NCBI GenBank assembly: GCA_014925825.1
Contig: JACGCK010000160.1
Location: 39,434 to 103,433, forward strand
Reading direction: 5' to 3'
Source: Pholiota molesta
Taxonomy: Eukaryota; Basidiomycota; Agaricomycetes; Agaricales; Strophariaceae
DNA length: 64,000 bases
Position numbers and translations under genes: made by a program. The notes beneath the pieces are model-generated. The model was not told the DNA's origin and did no database searches. It worked only from the letters and a program-made list of their open reading frames with translations. Positions 1-11,815 of the stretch are shown here, one piece after another. The first letter of the stretch is position 1. Every line of letters begins with the position of its first letter.

Positions 1-1018
1 ATTCTTTTGCTGGCGTATTTGGATATTCAGCGGAGTTGCCTTTACCCTGACATATCGCATTGCTTTTTTGACGCTGACGGTAAGAATCATAACTCTCTAC
101 AACCTAATTCGACTCTAAGATAAGTATTAGGTTTCATTGGCACTTTTTAGCTTTGGTATGCTTCTCTTTGATAGAGTCGGAAGGTCCTTATCGATATTTT
201 CTTAGGTTCCAATATAGGTACGAGGCGACTACGAGCATGTTGGAGCCGAATATACAACTAATCGCATTTTGAAAAGATGTGGCAATTACAGGATTCAATC
301 ACCGTCTATTATCAGTAAACACTCCCCAATTTATTGTGAGTGTATTTCCATTGCACTTCATCAAATTGTAACGACCAATTTATATCAAGCTCGCATTCAA
401 ACTCGCTACGACAAGCCAAGTTGCATTCGATGTGATTATGACTGTAGCTATGAGTAAGTAATGAGCCACATAACTCTTACAATCTGTTGACGATGTGTAC
501 GACAGTGATCACTCTTCATCGTGCTCAATCTAATATCAGAAGGTATATTTGGCATGTTTTCTAATTTATGAGAGGACACTAACTTATATATACAGTACGA
601 AGCATGTTATTGTTATCATAATGCTCTTCACTGTCAATACAAATCTTCTCTCAACGTACGCATCTATTTCTTTCTTCGAATGTTTTTTTTCTGCATTAAC
701 CGCTAACACGACATTCATGATTCAAGTATCATATCCATTTCTGCGCTTGCAACAGTGAGATTATCTTATGTGAAGCTATTAATTTTAAGCCTAATCATCT
801 AGTCTATTAGTTTCTATCTCTTCCAAATGCAACTGTCTATGGAGGACTTGGATTTCTCCTAGGAAAATGTAAGAATTTCCTAGCCCACACTTATTCTATC
901 TGAACAATCCCATTTACTGACTCACTCATCTTTACTATCTTCAGCGTACTTTAATGCTTTCTTTGCAATGTATGGAAACTTCATTCAACGTTTTCTTACT
1001 ATCATCGATCTAATATAA
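1..1018 (+). CDS. DUF6534-type membrane protein, 3' part (5' end outside window)
   Basis: I read several short exons on the plus strand. The first, at the window edge, reads FFCWRIWIFSG, the usual 'FFawRiw' segment of the agaricomycete DUF6533/DUF6534 membrane proteins. Later exons give AFDVIMTVAM (near 420-450), MLFTVNTNLLS (near 620-660), and LGFLLGK joined across an intron to YFNAFFAMYG (near 845-990). The last junction matches the family's 'vLgKlYsNsllasLN' block. The stop TAA is at 1016-1018. Introns follow gtaag...cag rules, for example 870-945. These proteins have about seven membrane helices and unknown function. The domain call rests on remembered family patterns. Exon borders in the middle are approximate, and a decayed copy cannot be excluded. 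Confidence 0.6.
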
Positions 1019-1768
1019 CTATACACTTTAGTTTAAATTCAAGAGAATTCCTCAGTGAGAAACTAGCTCACACGACAGTCACAATTGATCATCTTGTAAG
1101 ACGCTCTCCCGGCTGCTCATGCGATGAAGCTAACATCAACTTTATCGTAGCCCGGGGATTCAAGTGAAACGACTGCTACGGGATATGAGATGGCCACTGC
1201 TGATATGTCGTTCCGCACTAATTCAGAGCACCGGATTCAGAAGAGCCCTGGTATCATTCGGACCTATTCGGAGGAGGCGTAACGGGAGGATGCTCTTCCT
1301 GAAAATACGCTTAACTATTCCAAGTAGGAGGTAGAGAGATAAAACCCAGAGAGCCAATAAATAGATTAAAGGCGTGTACTTATATGTAAATGAGATGATC
1401 CCCGGTTTCCGCGCATTTGGAGACCATTACCGGATATCAATGTTCCCAAGTTTGCAGTCCCAGAAAGGTTTCGGTTTCTCATCGTTACTGGTCAAGCAAT
1501 AGTCTGCGTTCCAGAAGTTTCACGGAACACATGCTTCAAGCGCTGTTGCTTCCCTCTGAAGGACTGGTATGAACATGCGGAACACGCGTCTTTCCATTTA
1601 TGGAATTAGCGCTTGCGCCACTGAGCGCTTACTGTTAACATAGGCGCCTCACGCTTGGGATCAATGCGGAGTGGCATCTTGACGAGGGCCTACAAGAAGA
1701 GATCGTTTGACTGAAAGAACCTAAAACACTCAATTCACACCTCCTTCAAGTAATCACTGCCAGCGTCC
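1019..1768. other. Intergenic, no gene seen
   Basis: Between the DUF6534 gene and the F-box gene I see no coding exon, RNA gene or repeat. The stretch presumably holds the F-box promoter. Confidence 0.5.
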
Positions 1769-3454
1769 ATGTCCTCTCGACCTAATCGTTTGATTTATTA
1801 CCGTCAAGGTGGCCATCACTTTCGCACTCCCCTTCGTCCAAAAACAAACTCTTCATCAATTTCCATCACTTCCTTTCCGGCAGAACTTATCTTGGAGATT
1901 TTCTGGCTGGTTATAACACGCCCAGGCAACAGGTATAGGGGCTCTCCAATCGATGGGTTTAGTACTCCATTATCAAACCCCACCGCCCTCTTGCGATTAT
2001 CTCACGTCTGCAGAAGCTGGCGGGAAATTAGTCTCTACCATGGTCAGCTGTGGGCTTCTGTTATTGAAGTAGACCGCAATAGCCTGCGTTGGGCGAAGAA
2101 GCTCATTCAACGCGCAAAGAAAGTGCCTTTGGTAATTCATTCAGACAGCGAGGACGTCGACCTCAAGAAGATTTTCACATCTGATACTTGGCGCCATGTC
2201 TTTGCTCGTCAAAATGACTGGCGAATTCTTGATATCAAGTTATCCGTTCGGGCTGACAATCAGCCCCTTGTCACAGCTCTCGTCCAACCTGCACCGAAGC
2301 TTGAATACTTCCAGCTGCATAACACATGTCATCTTTCCGAAGGGGGAGAATATGGGCCGAGACTTGTCCTTCCTCATGATCTGTTCGCTGGGCAGCGGCC
2401 TCCGCAATTGCGAAGGTTCTCAATTTCAAATGTTTTCTTGCCACCATCTTTTGATTTCTCGCTCTGGACGAATTTGACATCCCTTACGATGAGATCTTGC
2501 CAACCCCACGATGACGCCAACTACTGCATATTTTCAGCGCAAAAATGGCTCGAAATTCTTGCTGGGATGAAACGGCTCCAATACCTTCAAATCTGGTGGA
2601 ACGACAACGACGATATTTATATGACAGAAAACATCAAAGCCACCTCTATTATGCAAGTGGCTGACGTTCACCTGGATCACCTTCGCGCGCTTGACTTGAA
2701 TGCGCGATACTATGGGGGAAGTATCTTGGCAGACATATTCTCCAAGCTATCCATTCCGGAGACATGTACGACCTACATCAATATCAAAGTCACCAACAAC
2801 CAGGAGATATCGGACGTCACATTTGAGAGGTTAATGATTGGGATCAAAAGAGTTGTTCGGACCTGGTGTGCCCATAAACGCACCTTGCGACTTGATCTCA
2901 ACAATTATCACCACTCTCAAGAAGGCTTCACCATATCAGCAGTAGATGTCCCTAATGACGATGACCCTGATGAAGATTATACATCCCTTGAATTCAAGTT
3001 TAGACACAATGACGATTGGATATCCTGGACCGGCCCCGACGCTCCTCCGACACCCTTGTCCAGAACATTGAATGTCCTAAAAAGCCTGTCAGTCAGCTCT
3101 TTCGAAGTACTGGGGCTGGGGCTACAGTCGCCGGGGCTCCAAGACGCAGACAAGAACTTGCTCCACAATTTTTTGTTGGGCTTTACAAATATTACTTCTG
3201 CCTGCATTTGTGATGTTCATCTGGGCATCCTGGACATACTCGTCTCAAGAGTTGAATTCGACCAAAGTTCGCAATCCTACCCTAAAGGGCGAGCATCAAG
3301 TGTCTTACTTCCTAGACTTACTTCGCTCGTCTGCCTCGCAGCCCCGGAAGACTTCAAATTTATAGAGGCATATATGGCTTGGAGGAATTTGCATGGAAAG
3401 TTGCCGGAATCTTTTGAGGTGAAGATGATTCCAATTAACTTCAGGGCATCTTGA
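1769..3454 (+). CDS. F-box protein, single exon, 561 aa
   Basis: An uninterrupted ATG-to-stop frame. Residues about 35-85 form an F-box-like domain: FPAELILEIFWLVI, then LRLSHVCRSWREISL and the W of LWASV. F-box proteins of this form are very numerous in Agaricomycetes and are expected to dock substrates to an SCF (Skp1-cullin) ubiquitin ligase. The remainder has the leucine-rich, irregular pattern of degenerate leucine-rich repeats (ALDLNARYYGG, LKSLSVSSFEVLGLGL, LLPRLTSLVCLAAP). It is intronless and shares no visible similarity with the F-box family further right in the window, so it is a separate lineage. The substrate is unknown. Confidence 0.8.
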   Translation: MSSRPNRLIYYRQGGHHFRTPLRPKTNSSSISITSFPAELILEIFWLVITRPGNRYRGSPIDGFSTPLSNPTALLRLSHVCRSWREISLYHGQLWASVIEVDRNSLRWAKKLIQRAKKVPLVIHSDSEDVDLKKIFTSDTWRHVFARQNDWRILDIKLSVRADNQPLVTALVQPAPKLEYFQLHNTCHLSEGGEYGPRLVLPHDLFAGQRPPQLRRFSISNVFLPPSFDFSLWTNLTSLTMRSCQPHDDANYCIFSAQKWLEILAGMKRLQYLQIWWNDNDDIYMTENIKATSIMQVADVHLDHLRALDLNARYYGGSILADIFSKLSIPETCTTYINIKVTNNQEISDVTFERLMIGIKRVVRTWCAHKRTLRLDLNNYHHSQEGFTISAVDVPNDDDPDEDYTSLEFKFRHNDDWISWTGPDAPPTPLSRTLNVLKSLSVSSFEVLGLGLQSPGLQDADKNLLHNFLLGFTNITSACICDVHLGILDILVSRVEFDQSSQSYPKGRASSVLLPRLTSLVCLAAPEDFKFIEAYMAWRNLHGKLPESFEVKMIPINFRAS

Positions 3455-3896
3455 TTAGCTTTAATTTATTAAAAAATTTGTTTCTTTTCCGTACGCCTTG
3501 TGAATCTTCCTCTATGTTTACTTATCATACGCAGTGGGATAACGCTCTCTTCGAAAGCACAAGTCTGAAGGAACGTTGATTGGAATGAGAATTTATTAAT
3601 AGGCCGTGGAAATAATGATTTAAATTTGCAACTCAGATCTGTGCCGCACCGTTGCCGCGGGGACACCTTGACTCGAAGTCTTGACTCTTGATTGCACACA
3701 TCCAAACTACGTCTTCACTTTCACACTTAGCGCTCAGCACTCAGCCAACGTTAGGCTCGAAGTGGACACGTTTTCGAGGTTACAGCTCCGTCCTCTGCCA
3801 CAATCATACCCTGAAGGCAACTCAAGACTTGACGAAGCTTTCGATTATTAGTGGCGGTTGTCTTTAAGCGTTCACAACACCTCTTTCTAACACAAC
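3455..3896. other. Intergenic, no gene seen
   Basis: Short spacer holding the F-box 3' region and the VPS72 promoter/5'UTR. No other feature was recognised. Confidence 0.5.
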
Positions 3897-5803
3897 ATGG
3901 ACGATTCCAACGACGCTCCGACTGAGATGTTGGTTACCCGAAGGTCGAAGAGAAGTACAGCCGGAAATCGGTAAGCTGCAGTTACCAGTATAGTGTTTGT
4001 ACTTAACCTCAACAATACATCCCAGGATGGAGGCTGCACTAGCTGAAATGGCTTTGGATGATTTAAACAAAGATATGGACGATGATAACGACTTCGTAGA
4101 TGACAAAGGTACGCCTGCCATCCCCAACTTTTGTCATTGAATGTCGTTTTCTTACTCACTCAGAACGTGCTTGAATTCAGTCGAGGAAGACATTTTTGGC
4201 TCCGACTTCGAAAGCACCGACGAAGAGGCAGAAAAAGCAGCCGAAGAAGCTGGTGAGAATGAAGTTGCCAACGAGGAGAGAAAGATAAAAAAGGTGATGC
4301 ACTTCCGAACACACTTTCCTGCGATGTAATTAACATCGATATTATAGGCAGCGCGTACGCGATTGGAAAAGGTTACTGCTGCTGCTCATGCAAAGCATAA
4401 ATCTTCGTTTAATCCTGATGTTCAACTATCAACGACCACCAAAACAAAACCGAAACCCAAAGCTCTGTCCGTCTCTGCAGACGTTTCCATGAGTCTGTGG
4501 ACTGATACAGGAGGAGAGAGTACTAATCAATCGATTTATGAACGGAAGAGGACCAGCAACAGGAAACACACCGTTTTGAATACCTCAGCAACAGTAACGA
4601 GACTCAAGCAATCTGAAGCAAGAAAGGTTGGTGTCATAATTTCTCTGAAGTTAACCGATTGCCCATCCTTTCCTAGGCATCTCAACCCAAGAAAGCGAAG
4701 ATTGAAACCAAGAGATATAGTCAAGCAGAACTAATCGCGCTTGCCCTCGATACCGAAGAAGGGAACATTGTGGAGCATCGGGATTATCTCAAAAACGAGG
4801 CTGAAAAACGGAAACGCGCTCGCGTCATGCGAACGAACGTGTCCGGTCCACTACTGAGGTGGACAAGCAAAAAGGAAGAAATCAAAGTAGCTGTTACACC
4901 GCCGCCACCACCACCACCACCACCTCCAACGCTGTCGACAATTCCTCATACATCAGCTTCGCTTTACAGAAGTATCTACGGACCGCCTGGTAGTTTGTTT
5001 ACTCCCACAACGTATAGCTATGCTGGTGGTGCTACTATGGTTTCGACGATTGCCTCAATGTCTGGCATCACGCCGCAGCCTGCTACGACGCAGACCCAGA
5101 CTTCCCAAACCACGACTACACCATATTTGCCTTATCAACCTTATATGGATCCCGCCTTTTCAGCCTTCCCAACATGGCCTCCTACACAGCCGCCCAGCCA
5201 CCCTTCTTCTACTGCCACAGTAACCGCAACAACTCAGCAAGCGCCATCTGCACAACCACAACAAACCCCTACACAGACTGACCAGCCTTCGAAACCGCTG
5301 GCAGAGCCAGAATCAATCCCTCCTTCCGAACCTGAATTCCGATCGGAAACTGTTACGAAAAATTACGTCGTCCATGAATTAGCCCAACAGCGAGGCGCAC
5401 CGAAGGCGACCTGGGCAGAGACTATGCAAGCAATGTTTGGCGACCACGTCAAATGGGACGAAATAAAGGTCTTCACCGGAAAAGGACGTCCGCTATGTGA
5501 GTATTTTATTTTATTTGGCGCCGTAAATATCACAGAGCGTTAACTCCTCCATTAGCTCGCCCACGACAAACCTGCTTGATTACCGGGCGACAAGCGCACT
5601 ATCTGGATCCGCGAACCGGTGTTCCATACGCCGATAGTTATGCGTATAAAGTGCTCACCGGTCTACTTCGACATGAATATGTTTGGAATCCTTCAATAGG
5701 ATGCTACGTCGATCATGGAGAGCCGCCCCCTGCTGTTCTAGAGCGAGAGGAGCTTCAAGCTGGTTCACAGGCGGAGGACGATTCCATGGTTGTTGATCTC
5801 TAA
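3897..5803 (+). CDS. VPS72: Vps72/YL1 (Swc2) subunit of the SWR1 chromatin remodeller
   Basis: Six exons can be joined in frame: 3897-3970, 4026 to about 4111, 4181-4293, 4348 to about 4627, about 4678-5496 and 5556-5803. The N-terminus carries the YL1 signature: TRRSKRSTAGNRMEAALAEM, then an acidic stretch and EEDIFGSDFESTDEEA. The last exon is the YL1 C-terminal domain (CLITGRQAHYLDPRTGVPYA, then YKVLTGLLRHEYVW). Swc2/YL1 binds H2A.Z-H2B and works in SWR1, which places H2A.Z in nucleosomes. The middle is a disordered linker with a run of ten prolines followed by Thr/Gln/Pro-rich sequence. The gene is intact in this sequence. The one weak point is the exon 3 donor (gtgatg), which is not a strong consensus. 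Confidence 0.92.
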
Positions 5804-6091
5804 TACGCTCTAGGATACCCCCTGTATTATTCAGCCAATAATTTCTTGGTTTTCCCAATTGTATCGCCGCCACTCTTGCGGAGCAGCGGAGGGATTCATA
5901 AAAAATCTAGTCAAGAAGGATAACGCACCGGACCGCTCTGATGTGGTCGTGAAGGAAATGTCACAAGCGAAAACATGCTGCCATGCGCATTACTAGTCAT
6001 CTGATGCAATGCTGTTGTCCGTCACCAGCTATAAAGTATCTGCTAAGTATGGAGGCTAACTTTTTTGTGAGCCCCAAAAGGTGTCATCAAT

Positions 6092-8302
6092 ATGCGTTTG
6101 TTCGGAATTTTGAGCGCCATTCTCTATGACTTGACCTTTCTTATTCGTGAGTTCTATATTTCCCCCAAACATGCTTCTCTGGAAATATTCTGATGAATTC
6201 CAACGTGCATAATAGTACAGACTCGTGCTCTCACAAATCCAATCCTTCCAGGATGGAATCCAGATCCCACAATTCTTCGCGTTGGCGCAGACTATTTTAT
6301 TGCCACCTCGACATTTGAATATTTCCCTGGTCATCCCATATACCATAGCAAAGACTTGGCCAATTGGACTTTAATCGGACATGCTCTGAACCGTCCGTCT
6401 CAGCTTAGCTTGTTTGGAACGCCATCGGATGCCGGCTCTTGGGCGCCTGGCCTTAGATGTCATGATGGGACCTTTTACTTGACTTCTACGACAAGATACG
6501 TTTACACTAGTGAGTAAATTCTGATATTCAATACAATGCTTCTCACATAATACAAAGACGAGCTGAGGCTATTTCCGAGGTCATTCTATGTCAAGACGAA
6601 TGATATATTTGCAAATAATTGGAGTGATCCTATTTATTTTGGTAAGTCGCGAAGAATTTGTCTATTTATGTGCGACAGCCGAGTTCTTGCCACTGCATAG
6701 ATGCGCTTGGTTATGACACCGATCTGTTCTGGGACACGAACGGAGATGTAAATTTGTATCTCTCAACAGCTCAATGGCCTGTCATTGATTATCTGATTTT
6801 CAGGTATACTGTACATGGTCAGGGATCAACAATGCATCGACAAAATTTACAGTTCGTCTTATATTTCATATTGCTTTTATTTCCACCTCCCTTAATCTAG
6901 AATTTGCACAGGTATATGGCAGAATAAAGTTGACCTTGCCACTGGAAATTCATTGACACCTGCGGTCGATATCTTTGATGGAACTCTGCCTCATAATTCA
7001 TCGGCTCGTCCCGAGGGACCTCATATTTATCTGATAAACTCAACCTACTATCTCCTTATTGCTGAAGGTACGTCATTTCGACTTATGTTTAGATATAAGG
7101 CTCTGATTTTTTTCAGGCGGAACTGACATTCACCATCAATCAACGATTCAACGTGGCCCTACGCCATCTGGCCCATGGGAAAACAACCCCAACAACCCCA
7201 TCCTATTCAACGGAGCAAATTTGTCCTTACCTGTCCAGGATACTGGACATGCGGATATCGTTCAAGCTCAGGATGAGAGCTGGTGGGGCGTTGCTTTGGG
7301 TGTGCGCCCACAGAATGGGAATTTCAGTCACATACAATTGGGTGAGTGTTTATAAGTTACCCTTTGAGGTCATCATTATAATAGTACTATATTACAGGGA
7401 GAGAGACATATCTCTTTCCTGTGACTTGGGAATCTGGGTGGCCTGTCTTCAATCATGGAAAACCACTTTCTACCTCTATTGCTGACATTCCGGAGTCTAA
7501 ACCCTCTTCGTCTGTCCGCAATCAAACCTATCTCAACTCATTTGCATCCCCTCACCTCGATCTTTCGTTTTACTTTGTACGAACACCGTATAAAGCTTTC
7601 CATTCTCTTACAGCTCGACCAGGATATCTCCGACTCTTGGGAAACCCTTATGCTCCTGGGACAGAGACAGCGCTGCTCTTCTGCTACGAAAGCAAACCAG
7701 CTATGATGAATCTTTTGAAACAGAGCTCGACTTTAATCCTAGTGATAATCTGACCGAAGCGGGAGTGACAATCTACTATGGCGACCTATTGCATAATGAA
7801 ATCGGAATAACTGGAGGGCAAAACGGGAGTAAAGAACGATTTATAATTGTACGGACCATTGTCCAAGCCACACAAGTTGGTCCATGGGCCTTGACAACTA
7901 CAAACGCAACTATCACTACAGAAAGTCACTTCAACACTTGCACTAATCTGAAAACGGCTAATCTTATGATTTTAGGTAAATTATATAGCGCTCAAGACAG
8001 ATACCGAGCCTGTCAGGCTAACAATTATTGGGAATTCAACATCTTACTCATTGGGCTATGCGGAAGGTGGTAGTAATTTCGCATTTCCGGCGGTCATTGA
8101 TTCTAGTGCCTTGTCAATTGCCCCAGCTGGGTAGGAGTTTACCGATTCATGCATGTTGAATATTTCTAATGAAGTTTTTTTCATATGGCTTAGAGGCTTT
8201 TTCTTCAAGGGGGCATCGTTCGGAATATATAACACAGGGAATGGAAAGCCGACGCTCTGCCCAGCCGACTTTGCGTACTGGAAGCAGGTAGCTACAAAAT
8301 AG
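6092..8302 (+). CDS. GH43 beta-xylosidase/alpha-L-arabinofuranosidase-like, with a frame break
   Basis: A multi-exon gene starting MRLFGILSAILYDL, a hydrophobic start that could be a signal peptide. Exon 1 (6092-6146) joins exon 2 at 6216. Exon 2 holds NPILPGWNPDPTILRVGADY with the GH43 general-base Asp, then YHSKDLANWTLIGHALNRPS and APGLRCHDGTFYLTSTT. Later exons give GYDTDLFWDTNGD and EGPHIYLINSTYYLLIAEGG with the likely acid Glu, followed by a C-terminal beta-sandwich region (LDLSFYFVRTPYKAF, GYLRLLGNPYA). The final exon ends at TAG 8300-8302. GH43 enzymes remove xylose or arabinose from plant hemicellulose. Near 7676-7690 the frame shifts: the conserved 'LLLRKQTSYDE' continues in another frame, as if one base were missing from a short C run. 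The gene is either broken or mis-assembled at that point. Confidence 0.85.
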
Positions 8303-8870
8303 TGATCTTTGAAAATTCTAGCTTTGACTTCCGAAACAAATGTTTTCGGTCAAATCATCATGAAACTGCTATGCGCCCTCCCACCAGCAGTCTCTACAGT
8401 ACAAATCACTAGGAGAGCTCGATACCCCAGCCCTATCCTCGTATTTATCACTATAGAATTGTCTGCTATAGATCTTCAGCAAAGACGGATTTGAATTTCG
8501 CTGGTCGGTCTCCAAAATACAAACATCAACGATTGACTAGCGAAGTGTTCCATTTATTGAGTATCCCCTTTCTTTCGAGTTCTTCCGCAAATAAACTGTT
8601 TCTTGCTTCGGGAAATTTGCATTTTCTATGAGTCGGACCATCTGGCCGCGGCCCGGGCTCTCCTCGTTCTGACCAGGGTATGCCTTTGACCGATTAACTA
8701 AAATTCAATACAACCAATATTATTTCCAGATTCGAAATTACAACCATGGAGAATTCATGTCGGTGGTTCGGATAGGCAACCGTGACTGTCGGGTAAATAC
8801 TTGGTAACTACTATAGTGTATAGAAATATGTATGGTAAACACATAGTGTTCCCTACTTACAACCTATGAA
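8303..8870. other. Intergenic, no gene seen
   Basis: Lies between the convergent ends of the GH43 gene and gene A. A few short open stretches carry no recognisable domain. Confidence 0.4.
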
Positions 8871-11167
8871 TCAAGTTTTCTGTGCGCCAGTACCCGCTTG
8901 CCAGTGATCATGTTCTGTCTCTTCAGTTCCTCGTTCGAAATCGTCAAGCTCTTGGTCCTGGGCTGGCACTGCTGAAAAATCTTCCTCGGTGTCTTGCATC
9001 AAATCCAAATCAATAAAGTGATCTTGCAGGAGGTTGAGGAATCCTCGACGATCTCGCGGCGCATTGATTTCTTCAGCTATTGCTGGATACTCTTCTCGGT
9101 ATGCTTTTTGAATGCCTTTACGCTCCCAATCATGTGCGAATCCAAAAATAGACACGGGTTTGAAACCTAACATCGAACATTTTTCAGTCGTTGCTCAGTC
9201 ACCAACTCAAAAGGAACAAACCGAAAACGATGCGCATCAATGAGCTTCCGAACACAGCCGCGAAAATACCGCTGAGGAATGTCCACAGACCACCAGTTTG
9301 GGACAGGCCATTTAGGAACGTTCTGTCCTTGAAATCCTGGATTATAACCCATTGAGAAGCATCCGATGGCGATACAACACGAATGGTAGCGATTTCTGGA
9401 GAACGGACAATGAGAGGAGAAATCCCTGCCTGAGGATCTGGAAATATGTGGAGCATCTGAGCAATGACAGTCGACTGTACCCTCTGGACGAGAAAGACAT
9501 GGCATGCATATTACTGCTCCAAGTGTCATAGACAAGTAGATACTTACTGCAAAGACTCCAAGAAAGGATAGGCCTGGATCTTTGAACGTTTGATGGATTT
9601 CCATGGCGGTCCTCCCGATTAAGTTGACACCCGGTATTAAAGTAGTAGAGGTCGTCATTAGAGCAACATCCTCCGTTCTGTTCGACATTGCGACCCTGAA
9701 TTGAACAGAGTTGCTTGGAATATCTCTGATATTATCTGCAGATATCCCAAGGGTCGTAAAGTTGACAGTAACCAGTAGATCTGGTCGAAAATTCTGATAT
9801 GGTTGCGGGATGATATCATATTCGGAGCTGGCTGTTAAATCAAGTTATTAGGATATATATCATAGATATGATAGGAGGCCAAAACGGGCCTACCAGAGCC
9901 AGTGAGAGATGGACAGTAGTACGCGATCAGTTGAATATCTTCGTTATATTTTTGGTCTTCAAGGTCTACGCAATCCGGATTTGATGGGTCTACAGAACAG
10001 TATCAGTGATTGATTTTCGAACTGTTAAGGTCACAAGTAATCGACTTACCATCTTTATACCATAAAGGCATTACGCTCACCGCTGAGCGAAATTGACTTG
10101 AAAGGTTTTGCAGAGTGGAAAGCTCTGTGCCAGAGTAAACTGGCATACCCTTTAGCATACGCATTCGAAGTTATGGGTCAAAAAAACCTCTCTATTGGTT
10201 CTTTCAAATACGCCCCACATAAGTTGTGGTACTCACGAGAACTATCCCCCATGTTGCAACATCAGTATTGAAGGGGCCTTGAATCGGACTCTGGCCGTCT
10301 GGTGTGCGGACATTTTGCGTTGGAATGAGCCGAAGCTCTCGAACAGGGTCGGTCAGGATTCTGACGAGCGAAAAGATCATGATGCCCATCAAGAATACAA
10401 TCGCAAAGCTACCTCGCGCCACGATCAGCCTTTTGGTCTCTCCACTACAAGTACATGAGGATCAGACGATAGGCTTAGATAGAGAGACGCAACAAGAAGA
10501 AACTCACGCAAAATGTGATCTCCAGATCGAACTTCCAAACAGGATACTGGGCCTATCATCGTATTTCCGTTGAGGCCGAAATTCTACTAATAGATCAAGC
10601 TTTTGCGCCAAAGTTCCGAAACCAGCATCAAATACGAAAGCGAGCCGTATCAACGCGAGCAGGGCTAGTGCTCCAATGAGGGCGAAGGATGCAAGCGCAT
10701 GAATTAACATGGGCTGGGAAGCCCACGGGTTGATTTCCGAAGAGACGTGCTCCAAACGTGCATAGACCGCAAGCCCTGTATATCTCAATGTAAGCATACT
10801 TAGGGTAGTAGTTGTACAGCTTTTGGAATCGTACCGCAGATATTAGACACAAGCCAGACCAAGTCTGTAATAATATGAAGGGAGAAGTATTTGGAGACAC
10901 TGCACGAACAAGAATCAAATTGATAGTCAATTAAAAACGACCGAAACCAAAGTTACTGCATTTCCGGGACACAAGTAGATAGAAAGAAAGACCTCACCAG
11001 ATTAGTTGATGTAAAAAGATGGAGAAGAACACCAAAACCCATAGGAAAGATTGATGTCTATCCAAAAAAACCAAAGGGAACAGCAGCAGAACGATCACAG
11101 ACAATATGAACACAGTCCTCAGGAGGAACAGGTAAGGCCTCAGGGATAGCCAGCTGAGGAGTTTCAT
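8871..11167 (-). CDS. Gene A: multi-pass membrane protein of unrecognised fungal family
   Basis: The start is ATG at 11167-11165 (MKLLSWLSLRPYLFLLRTVF) and the stop is TGA at 8873-8871. Many short introns are present. The N-terminal exons encode several hydrophobic helices (VIVLLLFPLVFLD; HALASFALIGALALLALIRL; ARGSFAIVFLMGIMIFSLVR). A probably non-cytosolic region follows (PDLLVTVNFTTLGIS, NRTEDVA, TTSTTLIPGVNLIG). A conserved last helix region has IFPDPQAGISPLIVRSPEIA and SQTGGLWTFLSGIFAAVFGS. The C-terminal tail is charged (ERKGIQKAYREEYPAIAEEI and an Asp/Glu-rich end). I do not recognise the family. Gene B (26422-28776) is a clear paralogue that matches exon by exon, which strongly supports the gene model. 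It lies just downstream of NIC96 on the same strand. Confidence 0.75.
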
Positions 11168-11815
11168 GGATTCAGATTTCACAGATTCGTTGGAGGTGAT
11201 AAGTAGCTGTGTGGAGGGCCAAGGCAGAAAAGACGAGGGAAGCTGCGAACGGGATGAATAAATATGGCTTACTGGTCTCGTGGCTAACCAATATTCTTGC
11301 ATATGTACAACAGATCAAGATCAAGGGGTGGATATCTAACTCACTATACTTATTGGATATCCATTTTGGCCTAACAAAGTACAGCGCCGGCAGCAATGTG
11401 TAGATCAAATTTCAAACTTTATTATCCATACTTACAGAGCTGTGCATATCGATCGGGCTCCACTGAGGTCGAAGACTCGAATGGCAGCACGAATCAGAAA
11501 ACAGAGGCTTTTTGGATTACAAGTTTGCATAATATACGAACATCTACATACCTTTAGAAACACATTATTAGAAACAAAATGTCGGTTTACGGTCTCCTCA
11601 TCACCTCTCTGAGTAGTTTCTTGAGATATTGCGCGCAGATCAATCACGTTGATTCTTATCAAACGCCGTCGCAACACTCGCGCCCCAAACGCTCAAGCCC
11701 AGAAAAATACCAAACAACATGATACATGTATTCAATATTTTGGACATCACCTTACAAAACAAAACCACATGCACGCCAGCACAATCGTTCGGAAGCTTTT
11801 ACTGATCAGAGAGCA
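11168..11815. other. NIC96-gene A intergenic region
   Basis: Holds the NIC96 3' flank and the gene A promoter. I see no other gene. The part next to NIC96 (about 11750-11815) is still recognisable in the copy at 25560-25610. Confidence 0.4.

Noticed and set aside
1..100. Shared string atattcagcgga at the window start and near 57313
   Set aside because: Only about 12 bases match; the flanks differ, so chance is sufficient.
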